Positions 17,404-25,888 of a stretch of 64,000 nt of DNA are shown here, piece after piece; position 1 is the first letter of the stretch, and the number at the start of each line of letters is the position of its first letter. Below the pieces are notes generated by a model, which saw nothing but the letters and a program-made list of their open reading frames with translations, did not search any database and had not been told where the DNA came from. The position numbers were made by a program, and so were the translations under genes. The stretch is taken from positions 32,001 through 96,000 of the forward strand of contig JAFLUY010000002.1 of the NCBI GenBank assembly GCA_022508565.1, given 5' to 3'. Origin of the DNA: Erysipelotrichales bacterium. Lineage in GTDB: Bacteria > Bacillota_I > Bacilli_A > RF39 > UBA660.

Positions 17404-19209
17404 ATGAAGAGAAGAAATGTAATAATTTTAATTATACTTATGGTTATAGGTTTTGCAGCAATAGCAAATCAGCTAATTATTAATGGAAAAGCAAGTATAG
17501 GTATAAATTCAAAAGATTTTGATATTTATTTTAGCGAAGCTTTATTAGATGATAATGATATTTCAGCTCAGGCTATATCAACAGATAGAAAAAAAATCAA
17601 ATTTTCTACAAAAATATTAAGTTTAATTAATGATGAAACAACATTAGATTTTGAAGTAACTAATGATTCTAGACAATTTGATGCAACAGTTACTATGTCA
17701 TGTAAATTATCTGAAGAAGCAAAAGAATATGTAAACATGGTTGATTCAATGATAGACCAAGAAATAAAAGCCAAAACAAAAGAAAAGGGCTACATAACCA
17801 TAGCTTTAATTAAGCCAATTACAAATGATGAATTGGAAATTGGCGTTGATTGTGACTTATTAATTAATGCGAAAGAAAGAGATAAAGCTGGTGAAGAAGT
17901 TCAAATAGACGGAAAACCAGACACATATTATAATGTTGGGGTTACTGCTGATACTGGAGGAAGCGTATCTGAAAATATTGAAGTTAGTTATGGTGGAACT
18001 AATACATTTACAGTTACTCCGAGTACTGGTTATTACCTTTCTGATATAGATTGCAGCAGCGGATATACAGCTTCTGGATATCTTACTGGTGTAAATTATA
18101 AAGGCACTCAAAAAGTTACTGTAAAAAACAACGACTATGATGGTGCTGGTTCTTGTAATGTATCATTCAGCGATAAAACTAATTTTGATGTTATAGTCAG
18201 TGCGGGGAGTGGAGGAAGCACATCAGGAAATACTTCTGTAGATTTTGGCAAAAGTAGTACATTTACAGTCTACCCAAATATAGGTTATTATCTTTCTGAT
18301 ATAACTTGTAGCAGTGGATATACAGTTTCTGACTATTTAACTGGCGAATATGCTACGAGTAGTCAAAAAGTTACTGTAAAAAATAATCACACTTCTTCGG
18401 ATGGATATTGCAATGTAACCTTCGCTCCAAAAAAATATAATATTATAATCGTTTATGGTATTGGTGGAACAACATCTGATAATATGTTATCAATTCCATA
18501 TGGAGGAGAAGCTAAATTTACAGTTACTCCAAATACCGGTTACTACCTATCAAGTATAAGTTGCGGTGTTGGGTATACAACTTCTGGCTATTCAACTGGA
18601 TCTTCATATACAAGTAAGCAAACGGTTACTGTAAAGAACAATAACTGGGATGGTAATCTTTCTTGTACAGTGTCATTTGCTGTAAAGAATTATAGTGTTT
18701 CAGTCAGTGTAGGTACTGGAGGAAGTGTATCAGGAATTATATCAGGAAGTTTATCGGTTGATTATAATAGTTCAAATACATTTACTGTTAGCGCCAATAC
18801 CGGCTACTATCTTTCTAGCATAAGTTGTGGAGCTGGTTATTCAGCTTCAGGATTTACAACAGGTACAAATTCATCAAGCAGTCAAACAGTTACTATAAAA
18901 AACAATAGCTATGATGGTAATGGTTCTTGTTCAATATCATTTAGTAAAAAGTCTTATACTCTTAGTGCTTCTGCGTCTCCTAGTTTAGGTGGAAGCGTTT
19001 CTGGTTCATCCGTAAGTTATGGTGGGTCAGTTACACTTTATGTTTCAGCAAGCTCAGGTTATTACCTTTCCAGTGTATATTGTAGTACCGGTTATTCAGC
19101 TTCAGGTTATACAACAGGTAGTTATGCATCAAGTTTTCAATCGGTTACAGTAAAAAATAATAACTGGGATGGTACCGGTTCTTGTACGTTCTATTTCACT
19201 AAAAAATGA
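17404..19209 (+). CDS. Surface protein with TasA/SipW-type N-terminal region and five InlB-like beta repeats
   Basis: 601 residues. An N-terminal hydrophobic signal or anchor (about 4-24) is followed by a beta-rich domain (about 30-170; NSKDFDIYFSEALL, TTLDFEVTNDSRQFDATV) of the kind seen in SipW-dependent or TasA-like proteins. Five tandem repeats of about 82-88 residues start near 177, 260, 345, 429 and 517. Each carries GGSVSG-like, TFTVTPxTGYYLS, CSSGY, TVKNN and SCxVSF pieces, with two or more Cys that probably pair inside a repeat. The repeats resemble the divergent InlB B-repeat family. No LPxTG or C-terminal TM is present, so attachment must be N-terminal or noncovalent. Confidence 0.65.
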   Translation: MKRRNVIILIILMVIGFAAIANQLIINGKASIGINSKDFDIYFSEALLDDNDISAQAISTDRKKIKFSTKILSLINDETTLDFEVTNDSRQFDATVTMSCKLSEEAKEYVNMVDSMIDQEIKAKTKEKGYITIALIKPITNDELEIGVDCDLLINAKERDKAGEEVQIDGKPDTYYNVGVTADTGGSVSENIEVSYGGTNTFTVTPSTGYYLSDIDCSSGYTASGYLTGVNYKGTQKVTVKNNDYDGAGSCNVSFSDKTNFDVIVSAGSGGSTSGNTSVDFGKSSTFTVYPNIGYYLSDITCSSGYTVSDYLTGEYATSSQKVTVKNNHTSSDGYCNVTFAPKKYNIIIVYGIGGTTSDNMLSIPYGGEAKFTVTPNTGYYLSSISCGVGYTTSGYSTGSSYTSKQTVTVKNNNWDGNLSCTVSFAVKNYSVSVSVGTGGSVSGIISGSLSVDYNSSNTFTVSANTGYYLSSISCGAGYSASGFTTGTNSSSSQTVTIKNNSYDGNGSCSISFSKKSYTLSASASPSLGGSVSGSSVSYGGSVTLYVSASSGYYLSSVYCSTGYSASGYTTGSYASSFQSVTVKNNNWDGTGSCTFYFTKK

Positions 19210-19226
19210 TTTTTGTATTTACTGTG

Positions 19227-19258
19227 AAAAAGAGTAAGAAAAATCTTACTCTTTTTAT
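19227..19258 (+). terminator. Strong rho-independent terminator
   Basis: A perfect 13-bp stem AAAAAGAGTAAGA (19227-19239) / TCTTACTCTTTTT (19244-19256). Confidence 0.9.
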
Positions 19259-19334
19259 TTTAAAATAATAACTATAGCACGACTCATAGACTTTGTAATT
19301 TCAATTTGATAAAATATAATTAAGGGTGAGTTTT

Positions 19335-19994
19335 ATGATTGATAGTACATTATTAAAATATTATAGGGAGGCAAATAATCTAACAACAAAACAATTAGCT
19401 AAGAAAATTCGTGTTTCAAAGAGTATTATTGAAAAATGGGAAAATGATGAATTAGAACCACGAGAAGAAGATGTTGAAAAACTATGTAAGTTATATGCTA
19501 TAACAAAAGAAGATTTACTAGTTGTTGAAAAATCACAACCAAGTATAATTATTTCAATACTTTTGTTTATTGCTAGCGCTCTTGTTGGAGTTATTTTAAA
19601 TAATTTTGCTATTGGTATTGTTTTACCAATAGTACTTGTTACAATTTTAAATGTATCTTTTGCTTTAAAATATAATTATGATCTATCCAAGGAGTTAGAT
19701 GGACCAAAAACTGTATTTGGAATATTACTTGAACCTTATGATAATTTAGATAGATATAAATTTTATTTATTAGAATCTATTATTATATCTTCAAGTTATA
19801 TCTTAATTAACATAATTTGTAAGATATTTAATTTCACAAGTTTACTAATTACTATAAATATTACTAATAATGAAACATTTAACTATTTACTTATTTGGTT
19901 GATAACTTTTGTTTTATTAACAATATTTGCATATTTAATTGAATATGTTTTTGGAGAATTAATGATAAAAAAATACTATGGAGGAAAATCATGA
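19335..19994 (+). CDS. XRE-type HTH regulator with membrane domain
   Basis: 219 residues. The ATG at 19335 is chosen because AAGGGTGAG covers the upstream in-frame GTG. An XRE HTH at about 4-60 (LKYYREANNLTTKQLAKKI, then VSKSIIEKWENDELEPREED) is followed by four or so TM helices from about 70 on. Membrane-bound XRE proteins of this type may sense envelope or lipid state. It overlaps the next gene by 4 bp (ATGA), so the partner is translationally coupled. Confidence 0.75.
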   Translation: MIDSTLLKYYREANNLTTKQLAKKIRVSKSIIEKWENDELEPREEDVEKLCKLYAITKEDLLVVEKSQPSIIISILLFIASALVGVILNNFAIGIVLPIVLVTILNVSFALKYNYDLSKELDGPKTVFGILLEPYDNLDRYKFYLLESIIISSSYILINIICKIFNFTSLLITINITNNETFNYLLIWLITFVLLTIFAYLIEYVFGELMIKKYYGGKS

Positions 19995-20326
19995 ATGATG
20001 AAGAAGAAAAAATAATTAATCAAACGATTCTTAATCCAGGTCTTGCACAACCAATTGCTGTTTCAAAAGAAGAAGCAATCGCTAAAGCTCATGAACAAGC
20101 ACAAGAAACTAAAGGAACAGATAATGTGAAATTTGCAGAGATTCAACATGTTACACAAGAAGACTTAGATGAACAGCGTGTTAATGAGGTAAATGATTTA
20201 ATGAAAAATGATTATGTAAAACTAGTAGATGCTAAGTATTCTAAGAAGACATATTTTATTTTATTTGGTGTACTAGCATTTATTATTGTTCTAATAATTA
20301 TTGAAGTAATTCTCTTTACTAGGTAA
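19991..20326 (+). CDS. Small membrane protein coupled to the XRE regulator
   Basis: 111 residues: about 80 hydrophilic residues, probably cytosolic, then a C-terminal TM helix (about 87-109, FILFGVLAFIIVLIIIEVILF). The family is not recognised. The ATGA overlap and joint expression suggest it works with the membrane HTH protein. Confidence 0.6.
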   Translation: MNDEEEKIINQTILNPGLAQPIAVSKEEAIAKAHEQAQETKGTDNVKFAEIQHVTQEDLDEQRVNEVNDLMKNDYVKLVDAKYSKKTYFILFGVLAFIIVLIIIEVILFTR

Positions 20327-20405
20327 GTAGTAGTTCTATAAAAAAAGTATAGGCATATACATATATTAGTAAGTCAAAAAGCACTATATTTGGACACCAG
20401 CCAAT

Positions 20406-20434
20406 TTGCAATTTTTAAAAATTTATGCTATAAT
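20406..20434 (+). promoter_or_regulatory. Promoter of the long ncRNA
   Basis: -35 TTGCAA (20406-20411), 17-bp spacer, and -10 TATAAT (20429-20434) extended by TGC. The expected start is near 20441. Confidence 0.75.
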
Positions 20435-20440
20435 GACTTA

Positions 20441-20952
20441 TATGTGTGGTGCATTATGCTAGTCATTATACTATTTGAAGGTAGGGCTAAAAATCTACCA
20501 ATTGTACAACTGACACTTTGCATATCTGCTTCTTCGGCCCAAGTTGGGGTGGTTATGTAATTTAAAATTTAAGGATGAATTGTAATGGCATACAATTGAT
20601 TAACTCCTTTTATTGAGTCTATTATACAAGATAGTAATAACGTACATGATGTGAGTGGTTATCAGGGATTGAAAATGAAATGATAATTGCAAAAGCATAT
20701 AAGGATAGTCACTATTGTTAGGGAAAACCTCTAGCGTGTACATATTATAAGTATTGGAGTGCGGACTAAGTGGTAATCGAGTCGTTAGCTTGGTGACAAC
20801 TAACTGATCCATTTAAATCGAAAGAGCTCAAGGGTAACTGAGAGTATGAGATTAGAGAAATTCTACTCGACCAAAGCCGTAAAATTGATTTATAATATAC
20901 CATACAATGTTGACTTTAATTCGGGGAAAGAGCCGATTAAAGTTTTTTTTTG
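20441..20952 (+). ncRNA. Candidate long structured noncoding RNA, about 510 nt
   Basis: No credible ORF fills the 660-bp gap, yet a clean promoter and a strong terminator bound it. Several helices can be drawn: GGTAG/CTACC (20480-20499), AATTGTA/TACAATT (20578-20597), GGTTATCA/TGATAATT (20657-20688), a GTGA-tetraloop hairpin GTTAGC-TTG-GTGA-CAA-CTAAC (20784-20804), and a long-range TCGAGT (20777-20782) / ACTCGA (20865-20870). The local G content is higher than in flanking spacers. It lacks the GAGGAAAGTCC core of RNase P RNA and the tRNA-like 3' end of tmRNA. Size and layout recall large ornate RNAs such as OLE or ROOL, but I could not match either. Confidence 0.65.
20913..20952 (+). terminator. 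Terminator of the long ncRNA
   Basis: ACTTTAATTCGG (20913-20924) / CCGATTAAAGT (20933-20943) with one bulged T, then T9. Confidence 0.85.
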
Positions 20953-20989
20953 AGCTTGTTTTTGTTATAATAGTTTTTAAGGTGATGAT

Positions 20990-21511
20990 ATGAAAAATAA
21001 AGACAACTTTATTATTACGATATTTATAATGACATTTGTTTTATCTATAGCGTTTAGTTCTATATCAAATGTAATAGCTGCATCATTTAATGAATTAGTC
21101 CTATTTATCATTATGATTTTAGTTATCGCAATAGGAATTATTTTTGATGCTATAGGTACAGCTGGTATTACTGCTAAAGAATCAACATTTCATTCAATGT
21201 CATCAGCAAAAGTTAAAGGAGCAAAAGAAACACTAACTTTAATAAAAAGTGGAAGTAAAATCTCAAGTATTTGTAATGATGTAGTAGGTGATGTTTGTGG
21301 TATTGTTTCTGGTGGGTTAGGAGCAGTTCTTGCCATTTCTTTATCCACAACATTAAATATCAGTAATACTTTAATTGCCGTAATCTTATCTGCCTTTATT
21401 TCATCACTTACAGTAGGTGGCAAAGCTATTATGAAAAAAATTGCGATGAAAAAAGCGGACTCAATTATTTTTGCAGTCGGCAAATTAAAACACTTATTAA
21501 GGATAAAATAA
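20990..21511 (+). CDS. CorB/DUF21-like membrane protein
   Basis: 173 residues with about three or four TM helices. The segment FDAIGTAGITAKESTFHSMS followed by a KVKGAK stretch resembles the DUF21 membrane domain of CorB/CorC (CNNM) divalent-cation proteins, but the cytosolic CBS and CorC domains are absent. Ion transport is therefore uncertain. An extended -10 promoter (TGTTATAAT, -10 at 20966-20971) just after the ncRNA terminator gives it separate transcription. The PAP2 gene follows after 2 bp. Confidence 0.55.
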   Translation: MKNKDNFIITIFIMTFVLSIAFSSISNVIAASFNELVLFIIMILVIAIGIIFDAIGTAGITAKESTFHSMSSAKVKGAKETLTLIKSGSKISSICNDVVGDVCGIVSGGLGAVLAISLSTTLNISNTLIAVILSAFISSLTVGGKAIMKKIAMKKADSIIFAVGKLKHLLRIK

Positions 21512-21513
21512 AT

Positions 21514-22098
21514 ATGAATAAAAAAATTTTAAGATTAATGTTTTTTATTATCTTTATCATCTTAGGTATACTTGTAAAAAATAATTTGACTTCAGATTTT
21601 GATTTATTCGTTTATAATTTTATAATAAAATTTAAATCTGATACGTTAACTAGTATGTTTAAAATAATAACATATATGGGAAGTACACCTTTTATCATGG
21701 GATTAAATATTCTTATTTTAATGTTAATACTAATAACTAAAAAAGAATATTTATATCTATTTCCAATAAACTCTCTTTTGAGTGTAATATGTAATGAAAC
21801 ATTTAAAACAATTTTTAAAAGAGTAAGACCTAGTATTTTAGTATTGCTTCCGGAAGCAGGATATTCGTATCCTTCAGGTCACACGATGATCTCTGTTTTA
21901 TTCTATGGAACCTTAATCATACTAATTAATTCATTAAATATAAAATATAAGAAACTTATAAATATATTTTTAATGTTAATAATATTATTGATAAGCATTT
22001 CTCGTGTTTACTTAGGTGTTCATTATATAACTGATGTAATAGGCGGATACCTTCTAGCACTCACAGTAATAGTAACCAAAAAGGAGATATTAAAATGA
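21514..22098 (+). CDS. PAP2-family phosphatase
   Basis: 194 residues, about six TM helices. The three PAP2 motifs are visible: KRVRPS (motif 1, shortened), PSGHTM (motif 2), and SRVYLGVHYITD (motif 3, with Arg, His and Asp). The family removes phosphate from lipid phosphates such as undecaprenyl pyrophosphate, phosphatidate or PGP at the outer membrane face. The true substrate is not determined by sequence. It overlaps the following SDR gene by 4 bp. Confidence 0.88.
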   Translation: MNKKILRLMFFIIFIILGILVKNNLTSDFDLFVYNFIIKFKSDTLTSMFKIITYMGSTPFIMGLNILILMLILITKKEYLYLFPINSLLSVICNETFKTIFKRVRPSILVLLPEAGYSYPSGHTMISVLFYGTLIILINSLNIKYKKLINIFLMLIILLISISRVYLGVHYITDVIGGYLLALTVIVTKKEILK

Positions 22099-22847
22099 AA
22101 GCACTAATCACAGGAGCCACTAGTGGTATTGGTAAAGATATGGCAAGATACCTTGCAAGTTTAGGTTATGATTTAATACTTGTAGGTAGAAGAAAACAAT
22201 TACTTACAGAATTAAAAAAAGAATTGGATGTTGATGTTACAATAATGCCTCTTGATTTAGCAGAATTTGATAATGTGGAACTAGTTTATAATGAAGTAAA
22301 AAAACAAAACATTGATATCTTAATTAATAATGCTGGTTTTGGTTTATTTGGTGAGTTTTCAAAAACAGATATAGAAACTGAAATGAAGATGATTAATGTT
22401 AATATTAAACAAGTTCATTATCTTAGCAAGATGTTTTTGAAAGACTTTATCAAAAGAGATAGTGGATACATTTTAAATGTTGCATCTTCTGCAGGATTTA
22501 TGGCAGGCCCTAAATTATCAACTTATTATGCAACTAAAAATTATGTATTAAAATTAACTTTAGCTATCTACGAAGAACTAAGAAGAAATAATAGTAATGT
22601 TCATATAAGTGCTTTATGCCCGGGTCCAGTAGATACAGAGTTTAATAAAGTTGCTAAGGGCGAATTCCATACAAAAGCAGCAACTTCTGAATATGTTGCT
22701 AAATACGCAATTGATAAAATGTTTAAAAACAAACTTATTATTATTCCAACATTAAAAATGAAAATAGCAATATTCTTTACAAGATTTGTTCCAACTAAGT
22801 TACTGTTAAAAATTACTTATAATATCCAAGATAGGAAGACAAAATAA
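22095..22847 (+). CDS. Short-chain dehydrogenase/reductase (DltE/YqjQ-like)
   Basis: 250 residues. Rossmann motif ITGATSGIGKD at about 5-15 (NADP type), NNAG near 78, a catalytic serine in NVASSAGF, and YYATKNY with the Tyr-x-x-x-Lys pair. The C-terminus has a hydrophobic amphipathic stretch (FFTRFVPTKLLLKI), as in membrane-associated SDRs of lipid metabolism. It sits with PAP2, which makes a lipid substrate plausible. Confidence 0.85.
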   Translation: MKALITGATSGIGKDMARYLASLGYDLILVGRRKQLLTELKKELDVDVTIMPLDLAEFDNVELVYNEVKKQNIDILINNAGFGLFGEFSKTDIETEMKMINVNIKQVHYLSKMFLKDFIKRDSGYILNVASSAGFMAGPKLSTYYATKNYVLKLTLAIYEELRRNNSNVHISALCPGPVDTEFNKVAKGEFHTKAATSEYVAKYAIDKMFKNKLIIIPTLKMKIAIFFTRFVPTKLLLKITYNIQDRKTK

Positions 22848-22873
22848 AAGAACTACTTTTGTAGTTCTTTTAT
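22846..22873. terminator. Bidirectional terminator between convergent genes
   Basis: A perfect 11-bp stem AAAAGAACTAC (22846-22856) / GTAGTTCTTTT (22861-22871), TTTT loop. Confidence 0.9.
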
Positions 22874-23253
22874 CTTGTTTTCTCGTTATTAATTCGTTCT
22901 TGTCTATTTTTTATGAATTCTTTTTTAGCGCGAATAAATGAAGGAGCTTGTATAAGAAAAAGTTCTTCATCTGTTAAAGGTTCTACAAAATGAGTTTGAC
23001 CTTCACCTGTTTTTAATAGTTCAATATCTTCTAACTCTCTTATAAAGTTAGCATACTCTATTACAAAAGCTTTGCCTTGTTCAAATATTGATTCATAGAC
23101 AACAACTGCTTCTTCAGGGAAGTCGTTTGACCCTGTATATTCAGGATTAACTGAAACTACTTCGTAGATTTCTTTTTCTAGTAAATCATCACCTTCAAAA
23201 TGCTTAACTATATCGCCTTTTTTTATTTCTATTACTTTATTGTTTTCTGGCAT
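22870..23253 (-). CDS. Small protein with a DUF1653-like segment
   Basis: 127 residues. The ATG at 23253 is preferred to the in-frame GTG at 23262 because AGGTGG lies just before it. The central region (GDIVKHFEGDDLLEKEIYEV, then AVVVYESIFEQGKAFV) resembles DUF1653 (YKHFKG... VVYQALYGD... WVRP). The function of the family is unknown. It follows the slipin gene with only 9 bp between stop and start, so the two are an operon. Confidence 0.55.
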   Translation of the reverse strand: MPENNKVIEIKKGDIVKHFEGDDLLEKEIYEVVSVNPEYTGSNDFPEEAVVVYESIFEQGKAFVIEYANFIRELEDIELLKTGEGQTHFVEPLTDEELFLIQAPSFIRAKKEFIKNRQERINNEKTR

Positions 23254-23262
23254 TGCATCCAC

Positions 23263-24042
23263 CTACTTTTTAGATATTTTATCTACTATATCTTTAACTT
23301 TTTTTGAGTCGCCATCAAAAGCTCTTAATACTTCGATTGGAACTGCAAATATAATTGTGTTAGATTGATCAGATGATACATCATTAAGTGTTGATAAAGT
23401 TCTTAAGTGTAATGCACCTGGGGTAGAAGACATTATCTCAGCAGCTTTAGCTAAATTTATAGCAGCTTCTTCTTCACCTTTAGATTTAGTGATAACTGCT
23501 TGTTTTTCTCTTTCAGCTTCAGCAACTTTAGCAATAACTCTTTGCATTTCTTCAGGTAACTTAATGTCTTTAAGTTCAACGTTTTCAACTTTGATTCCCC
23601 AAGGATCAGTTGCAGCATCAATTATATTACAAATCTCAGTAGATATTTTATCTCTTTCTGATAATAATTCATCTAGTGAAATAGCACCAACAGCATTACG
23701 CATTGTAGTTTGTGCAAGTTGTGATACAGCATATTGATATCTTTCAACAGCTATTACTGCTTTAGATGCATCAAATATTTTATAATATATAACAGCGTTT
23801 ATTCTTACTGATACATTATCTTTTGTAATTGCATCTTGTTCAGGTACATCAACTGCTTTTGTTCTAATATCAACCTTTTGGTAGGATTGAATTATTGGTA
23901 AAACAATATTCCATCCAGGATTCATTATTTTTTTGTATTTACCAAATTGAAATAAGATACCTCTTTCATACTCAGAAATTTGTCTAATTGAACACAAAAT
24001 AATAACTAAAACAACAATTATAATTGGTATGATTAATTCCAT
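23263..24042 (-). CDS. Stomatin-like SPFH/band-7 protein (slipin)
   Basis: 259 residues. An N-terminal TM helix (2-20) is followed by the SPFH domain with ISEYERGILFQFGKY, PGWNIVLPIIQSYQKVDIR, and TKDNVSVRINAVIYYKI, then a helical region with EAEREKQAVITKSKGE. Family knowledge: slipins form membrane microdomain scaffolds or large cages; NfeD-type partners and proteases are common, but none is adjacent here. AAAGGAG ribosome-binding site. Confidence 0.93.
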   Translation of the reverse strand: MELIIPIIIVVLVIILCSIRQISEYERGILFQFGKYKKIMNPGWNIVLPIIQSYQKVDIRTKAVDVPEQDAITKDNVSVRINAVIYYKIFDASKAVIAVERYQYAVSQLAQTTMRNAVGAISLDELLSERDKISTEICNIIDAATDPWGIKVENVELKDIKLPEEMQRVIAKVAEAEREKQAVITKSKGEEEAAINLAKAAEIMSSTPGALHLRTLSTLNDVSSDQSNTIIFAVPIEVLRAFDGDSKKVKDIVDKISKK

Positions 24043-24191
24043 AATTTTACTCCTTTCTAACTATATTCTATAATTAAATATGTTATAATTCAACAAATAT
24101 TGACATTTATTTAAGATTAAAGTACTATTATTTTAGAATTGAAATTGTAGTATTTAATACTATTAAACTATAGAAAAACTTAGGTGATAAT

Positions 24192-25079
24192 ATGAGAATT
24201 ATTAATAATTTAGATGATTATGAAATATTAGATATGGCAAATGGCCAAAAACTTGAAAGATGGAACGAAGTCATACTATCAAGACCAGATCCTCAAATTA
24301 TATGGGGAGTAAAAAGTAGACCAAGTTTATGGGATAGTGCCGATGCAATGTATAAAAGAAGCCATACTGGTGGAGGAGAATGGTATATATATAATAAAGA
24401 TATGCCAACTTCTTGGTGCGTTTCTTGGGAAGATTTAACATTTAATTTAAAATTAATGGGTTTTAAACACACTGGATTATTTCCTGAACAATCTTATAAC
24501 TGGAATATTATTAGAAAAAAGATAATTGCTGAAGGAGATATAAGAGAAGTTAAAGTTCTAAACCTTTTTGCCTATACTGGTGGTGCTTCAGTTGCAGCTT
24601 TATCTGCAGGAGCAAGTGTTGTTCATGTTGATTCATCACGTGGTATCGTTGATTGGGCAAAAGAAAACGTACGTTCTTCTAATTTAGATGATAGACCTAT
24701 AAGGTATATAGTAGATGATGTTGTTAAATTCGTTGAAAGAGAAATAAGAAGAGGCAACAAATATGATATTATCATCATGGATCCTCCATCATTTGGAAGA
24801 GGTTCTAATAAAGAAATTTGGAATATTGAAACAGATTTATTTAATCTTGTTAAATTATGTACTGAGCTTTTATCAGATGATCCAATCATGTTTCTAATTA
24901 ATTCATATACAACAGGTTTATCAATGAATGTTTTATCAAATATTTTAAAACTAACGGTTAGTAAAAAATATGATGGCTTTATTGATTGTGATGAAGTAGG
25001 AATTAAGATGAAAGATTCAAATCTTGTATTACCATGTGGTATATTTGCTCGATGGGAACGTGATAAGTATGAAGATTAA
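24192..25079 (+). CDS. SAM-dependent methyltransferase, RlmI/RlmK-like
   Basis: 295 residues. The SAM-binding core starts at VLNLFAYTGGASVAALSAGA, followed by HVDSSRGIVDWAKEN and the catalytic-type DPPSFGRG. This combination is typical of the RlmI/RlmK-like class I methyltransferases that act on 23S rRNA cytosine or guanine. The N-terminal PUA domain of RlmI is replaced by a different segment of about 100 residues with GGGEWYI. It overlaps NAD kinase by 11 bp. Confidence 0.8.
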   Translation: MRIINNLDDYEILDMANGQKLERWNEVILSRPDPQIIWGVKSRPSLWDSADAMYKRSHTGGGEWYIYNKDMPTSWCVSWEDLTFNLKLMGFKHTGLFPEQSYNWNIIRKKIIAEGDIREVKVLNLFAYTGGASVAALSAGASVVHVDSSRGIVDWAKENVRSSNLDDRPIRYIVDDVVKFVEREIRRGNKYDIIIMDPPSFGRGSNKEIWNIETDLFNLVKLCTELLSDDPIMFLINSYTTGLSMNVLSNILKLTVSKKYDGFIDCDEVGIKMKDSNLVLPCGIFARWERDKYED

Positions 25080-25860
25080 ATTATTTTATAATGAAGAAAA
25101 AGATTCAACTTTTATTAGAAATATTTTAGAAACGCTTCTAACTAAAGCCAATTTTAAGATAACAACTTCAAATAATTTTGATATTGGTATTGCTATAGGC
25201 GGAGATGGAACATTCTTACACATGGTAATGAAATCAAATTTTAATTCTGATGCTTTATATGTTGGTATCAATAATGGTACATTAGGTTTCTTACAAGAAA
25301 TAAAACCAAATGAAATTAAAAGTTTTATAAATAACTTAGCTCATAAGAAATATAAAACTGAAGAATTATCGTATGAAGAAATAATTGTAAAAACAAAAAA
25401 TAAAAAAGTTAAATTTAACTCTTTAAATGAAGTGGTAGTAAGAGATAATAATTTAAAAACTGCTTATTTCGATGTAAGAATTGATGATGAAACTCTAGAA
25501 AAATTTGTTGGTGATGGATTAATGGTATCAACTCCAACTGGATCAACTTCTTATAATTTGAGTAGTGGAGGCGCGATCATCTATAATGGTTTAAATGTTT
25601 TAGAAATAACTCCACTAGCGCCAATTAATAATTACATATATAGAACATTAGGTAATTCAGTAATAATACCAGATAATAAAATAATTAAACTTATACCGAA
25701 TGGTAGAACAACTAGTGTAAGTGTTTTCATAGATGGTATTCTTCATTCATTTGATTCAATAGAGGAAATAGAATTAAAACTATCTAAGAATAAAATTAAA
25801 GTTATTCGTATGAATGAATATGATTATACAAAAGTTATATATAATAAGTTTTTAAAATAA
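25069..25860 (+). CDS. nadK: NAD kinase
   Basis: 263 residues, the usual Gram-positive length. It phosphorylates NAD to NADP. The start is ATG 25069 (MKIKLFYN); the longer upstream frame lies inside the methyltransferase gene. Visible motifs: GGDGT at 44-48 with the catalytic Asp, NNGTLGFLQEI, NE-containing ATP/NAD site LNEVVVRD, and PTGSTSYNLSSGG. It overlaps the methyltransferase end and ends at a shared bidirectional terminator. Confidence 0.95.
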   Translation: MKIKLFYNEEKDSTFIRNILETLLTKANFKITTSNNFDIGIAIGGDGTFLHMVMKSNFNSDALYVGINNGTLGFLQEIKPNEIKSFINNLAHKKYKTEELSYEEIIVKTKNKKVKFNSLNEVVVRDNNLKTAYFDVRIDDETLEKFVGDGLMVSTPTGSTSYNLSSGGAIIYNGLNVLEITPLAPINNYIYRTLGNSVIIPDNKIIKLIPNGRTTSVSVFIDGILHSFDSIEEIELKLSKNKIKVIRMNEYDYTKVIYNKFLK

Positions 25861-25888
25861 AAAGGAAAGTATTTTTTACTTTCCTTTT
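25860..25888. terminator. Bidirectional terminator
   Basis: A perfect 11-bp stem AAAAGGAAAGT (25860-25870) / ACTTTCCTTTT (25878-25888) between convergent nadK and the coiled-coil gene. Confidence 0.9.
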
